This document shows positions 63,557-64,000 of a stretch of DNA of 64,000 nucleotides, piece by piece; position 1 is the stretch's first letter, and every line of letters starts with the position of its first letter. Source of the DNA: a virus; the IMG/VR virus record IMGVR_UViG_3300023106_000001, positions 62,001-126,000 of that record, one strand, 5' to 3'. The notes under the pieces were generated by a model that saw only the letters and a list, made by a program, of their open reading frames with translations, ran no database searches and was not told the origin of the DNA. The translations under genes were made by a program, and so were the position numbers.

Positions 63557-63645
63557 TTTCCGAGATCAAATTCAATATTTTAAAAGATATAAACTATTCC
63601 CCGTTATTAATCTGAGTTCTCGGAAAACTCTTTTTAATAGTGGGG
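63557..63645 (+). other. Structured leader RNA with interleaved stems
   Basis: Stem A pairs TTTCCGAGA (63557-63565) with TCTCGGAAA (63618-63626). Stem B pairs 63599-63609 with 63635-63645 (11 pairs, two wobbles) and is followed by ATTTTTATTT. Because A and B cross, they form a pseudoknot or exclude one another. A third small stem (GAGTT 63614-63618 with AACTC 63626-63630) lies in the loop of B and competes with A. This is the form of an attenuator or other regulatory RNA. Confidence 0.5.
63599..63645 (+). terminator. Possible intrinsic terminator in the leader
   Basis: Stem B of the leader ends in GGGG followed by ATTTTTATTT, a terminator-like form, 15 bases before the ATG at 63661. If it forms, it would stop transcripts from both the cargo genes and the 63510 promoter. 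Confidence 0.5.
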
Positions 63646-63660
63646 ATTTTTATTTAAGAT

Positions 63661-64000
63661 ATGGGCAGACCAATAAGAAATAGGGCAGGAGAAAGATATT
63701 TAACTAATGAAGGTTATTGGGTATTAATTATAGAATCTTTCAGTGCAACAAATTGTACAATACAATTTAACGATGTTAATAAAACAATTCTAAAAAATAC
63801 GAGAGTTTGTGAAATAAAAAATGGGAGTATTAAAAATCCCTATCATCCGTCTGTATGCGGTATTGGATACTTTGGAATTGGTAAATATAATTCACAAAAA
63901 GGTAAAGTATATCAAGCATGGGCTGACATGATAAAAAGGTGTTATTCTAAAAATAGACAAAATACTCAACCTACTTATACTATATGTTCTGTTTGTAAAG
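63661..64000 (+). CDS. HNH-like/AP2-type homing endonuclease, partial
   Basis: The frame starts at ATG 63661 (MGRPIRNRAGERYLT) and runs off the window after 113 residues. The N-terminal SH3-like part (TNEGYWVLIIESFSATNCTI) and the following SVCGIGYFGIGKY and YQAWADMIKRCYS match the paralogues at 41954 and 40377. The HNH core and AP2 domain would lie beyond the edge. It is preceded by a promoter and a structured leader. Confidence 0.78.
   Translation, partial: MGRPIRNRAGERYLTNEGYWVLIIESFSATNCTIQFNDVNKTILKNTRVCEIKNGSIKNPYHPSVCGIGYFGIGKYNSQKGKVYQAWADMIKRCYSKNRQNTQPTYTICSVCK

Noticed and set aside
1-64000. tRNA genes, integrase or lysogeny genes
   Set aside because: I looked for cloverleaf-like segments in the gaps and for integrase or repressor signatures in the proteins and saw none. 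A tRNA scan would be decisive.
1-64000. Stop-codon recoding, known in some crAss-like phages
   Set aside because: The long genes are open in the standard code, and TAA, TAG and TGA all occur as plausible stops, so no recoding is needed here.

Overview
This window looks like the structural half of a lytic, AT-rich, tailed double-stranded DNA phage of the crAss-like group (Crassvirales), infecting a member of the Bacteroidota, probably a flavobacterium. Four things support this. The gene order is terminase, portal, probable scaffold, major capsid protein, lysis genes, tail fibres, ring proteins, IHF-like protein, ring protein, muzzle, then a run of very large packaged (cargo) proteins. The muzzle, tail and cargo sequences resemble that group. 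Promoters have the Bacteroidota form TTTG-N20-TAnnTTTG. Several extracellular domains (PKD-like, leucine-rich repeats) are of the type common in that phylum. The standard code fits, with TAA, TAG and TGA all used as stops. I saw no tRNA, integrase or CRISPR array. Family assignments are from memory of conserved motifs, not from a search.

Layout. 1-207: divergent promoter region; a leftward gene appears to begin at position 23. 208-4164: seven co-directional genes including a phage GroEL-type chaperonin (1122-2765), a Cys-rich protein and a DUF1573-like protein, closed by a strong hairpin at 4179-4205. 4222-15756: head morphogenesis (large terminase, portal, probable scaffold, major capsid protein), with homing endonuclease genes wedged between the essential genes. 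15772-17508: an island with the only complete minus-strand gene and a Vsr-like homing endonuclease. 17556-21476: virion proteins downstream of the capsid gene. 21547-24096: lysis region (coiled-coil membrane protein, holin-like protein, GH19-type endolysin, two more small membrane proteins) interrupted by a homing endonuclease. 24056-31334: small tail proteins, a 1061-residue fibre or spike and Cys-rich fibre proteins. 31446-33566: ring and IHF-like proteins. 33589-41905: a muzzle-like protein that appears split into two genes. 42715-63509: five packaged proteins carrying lysozyme, metallopeptidase and ADP-ribosyltransferase-like domains. 63661-64000: the start of another endonuclease gene behind a structured leader.

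How it fits together. TerL and portal package DNA into a capsid built from the major capsid and scaffold proteins. Ring proteins and the muzzle close the short tail. Fibres find the host. The cargo proteins are probably carried in the virion and released into the cell, where the lysozyme and peptidase domains could help entry and the ADP-ribosyltransferase-like domain could modify a host target. The virion RNA polymerase expected in this phage group, with its DxDGD motif, is not in this window and probably lies downstream.

Most unusual points: at least eight homing endonucleases of four types placed between essential genes; a muzzle C-terminal domain cut off as its own gene next to a 20-codon vestige of a start region; 23-residue leucine-rich repeats at the muzzle end; a ten-G tract in the fibre gene where a one-base gain or loss brings an immediate stop; a phage GroEL; and an ADP-ribosyltransferase-like domain on a giant cargo protein.
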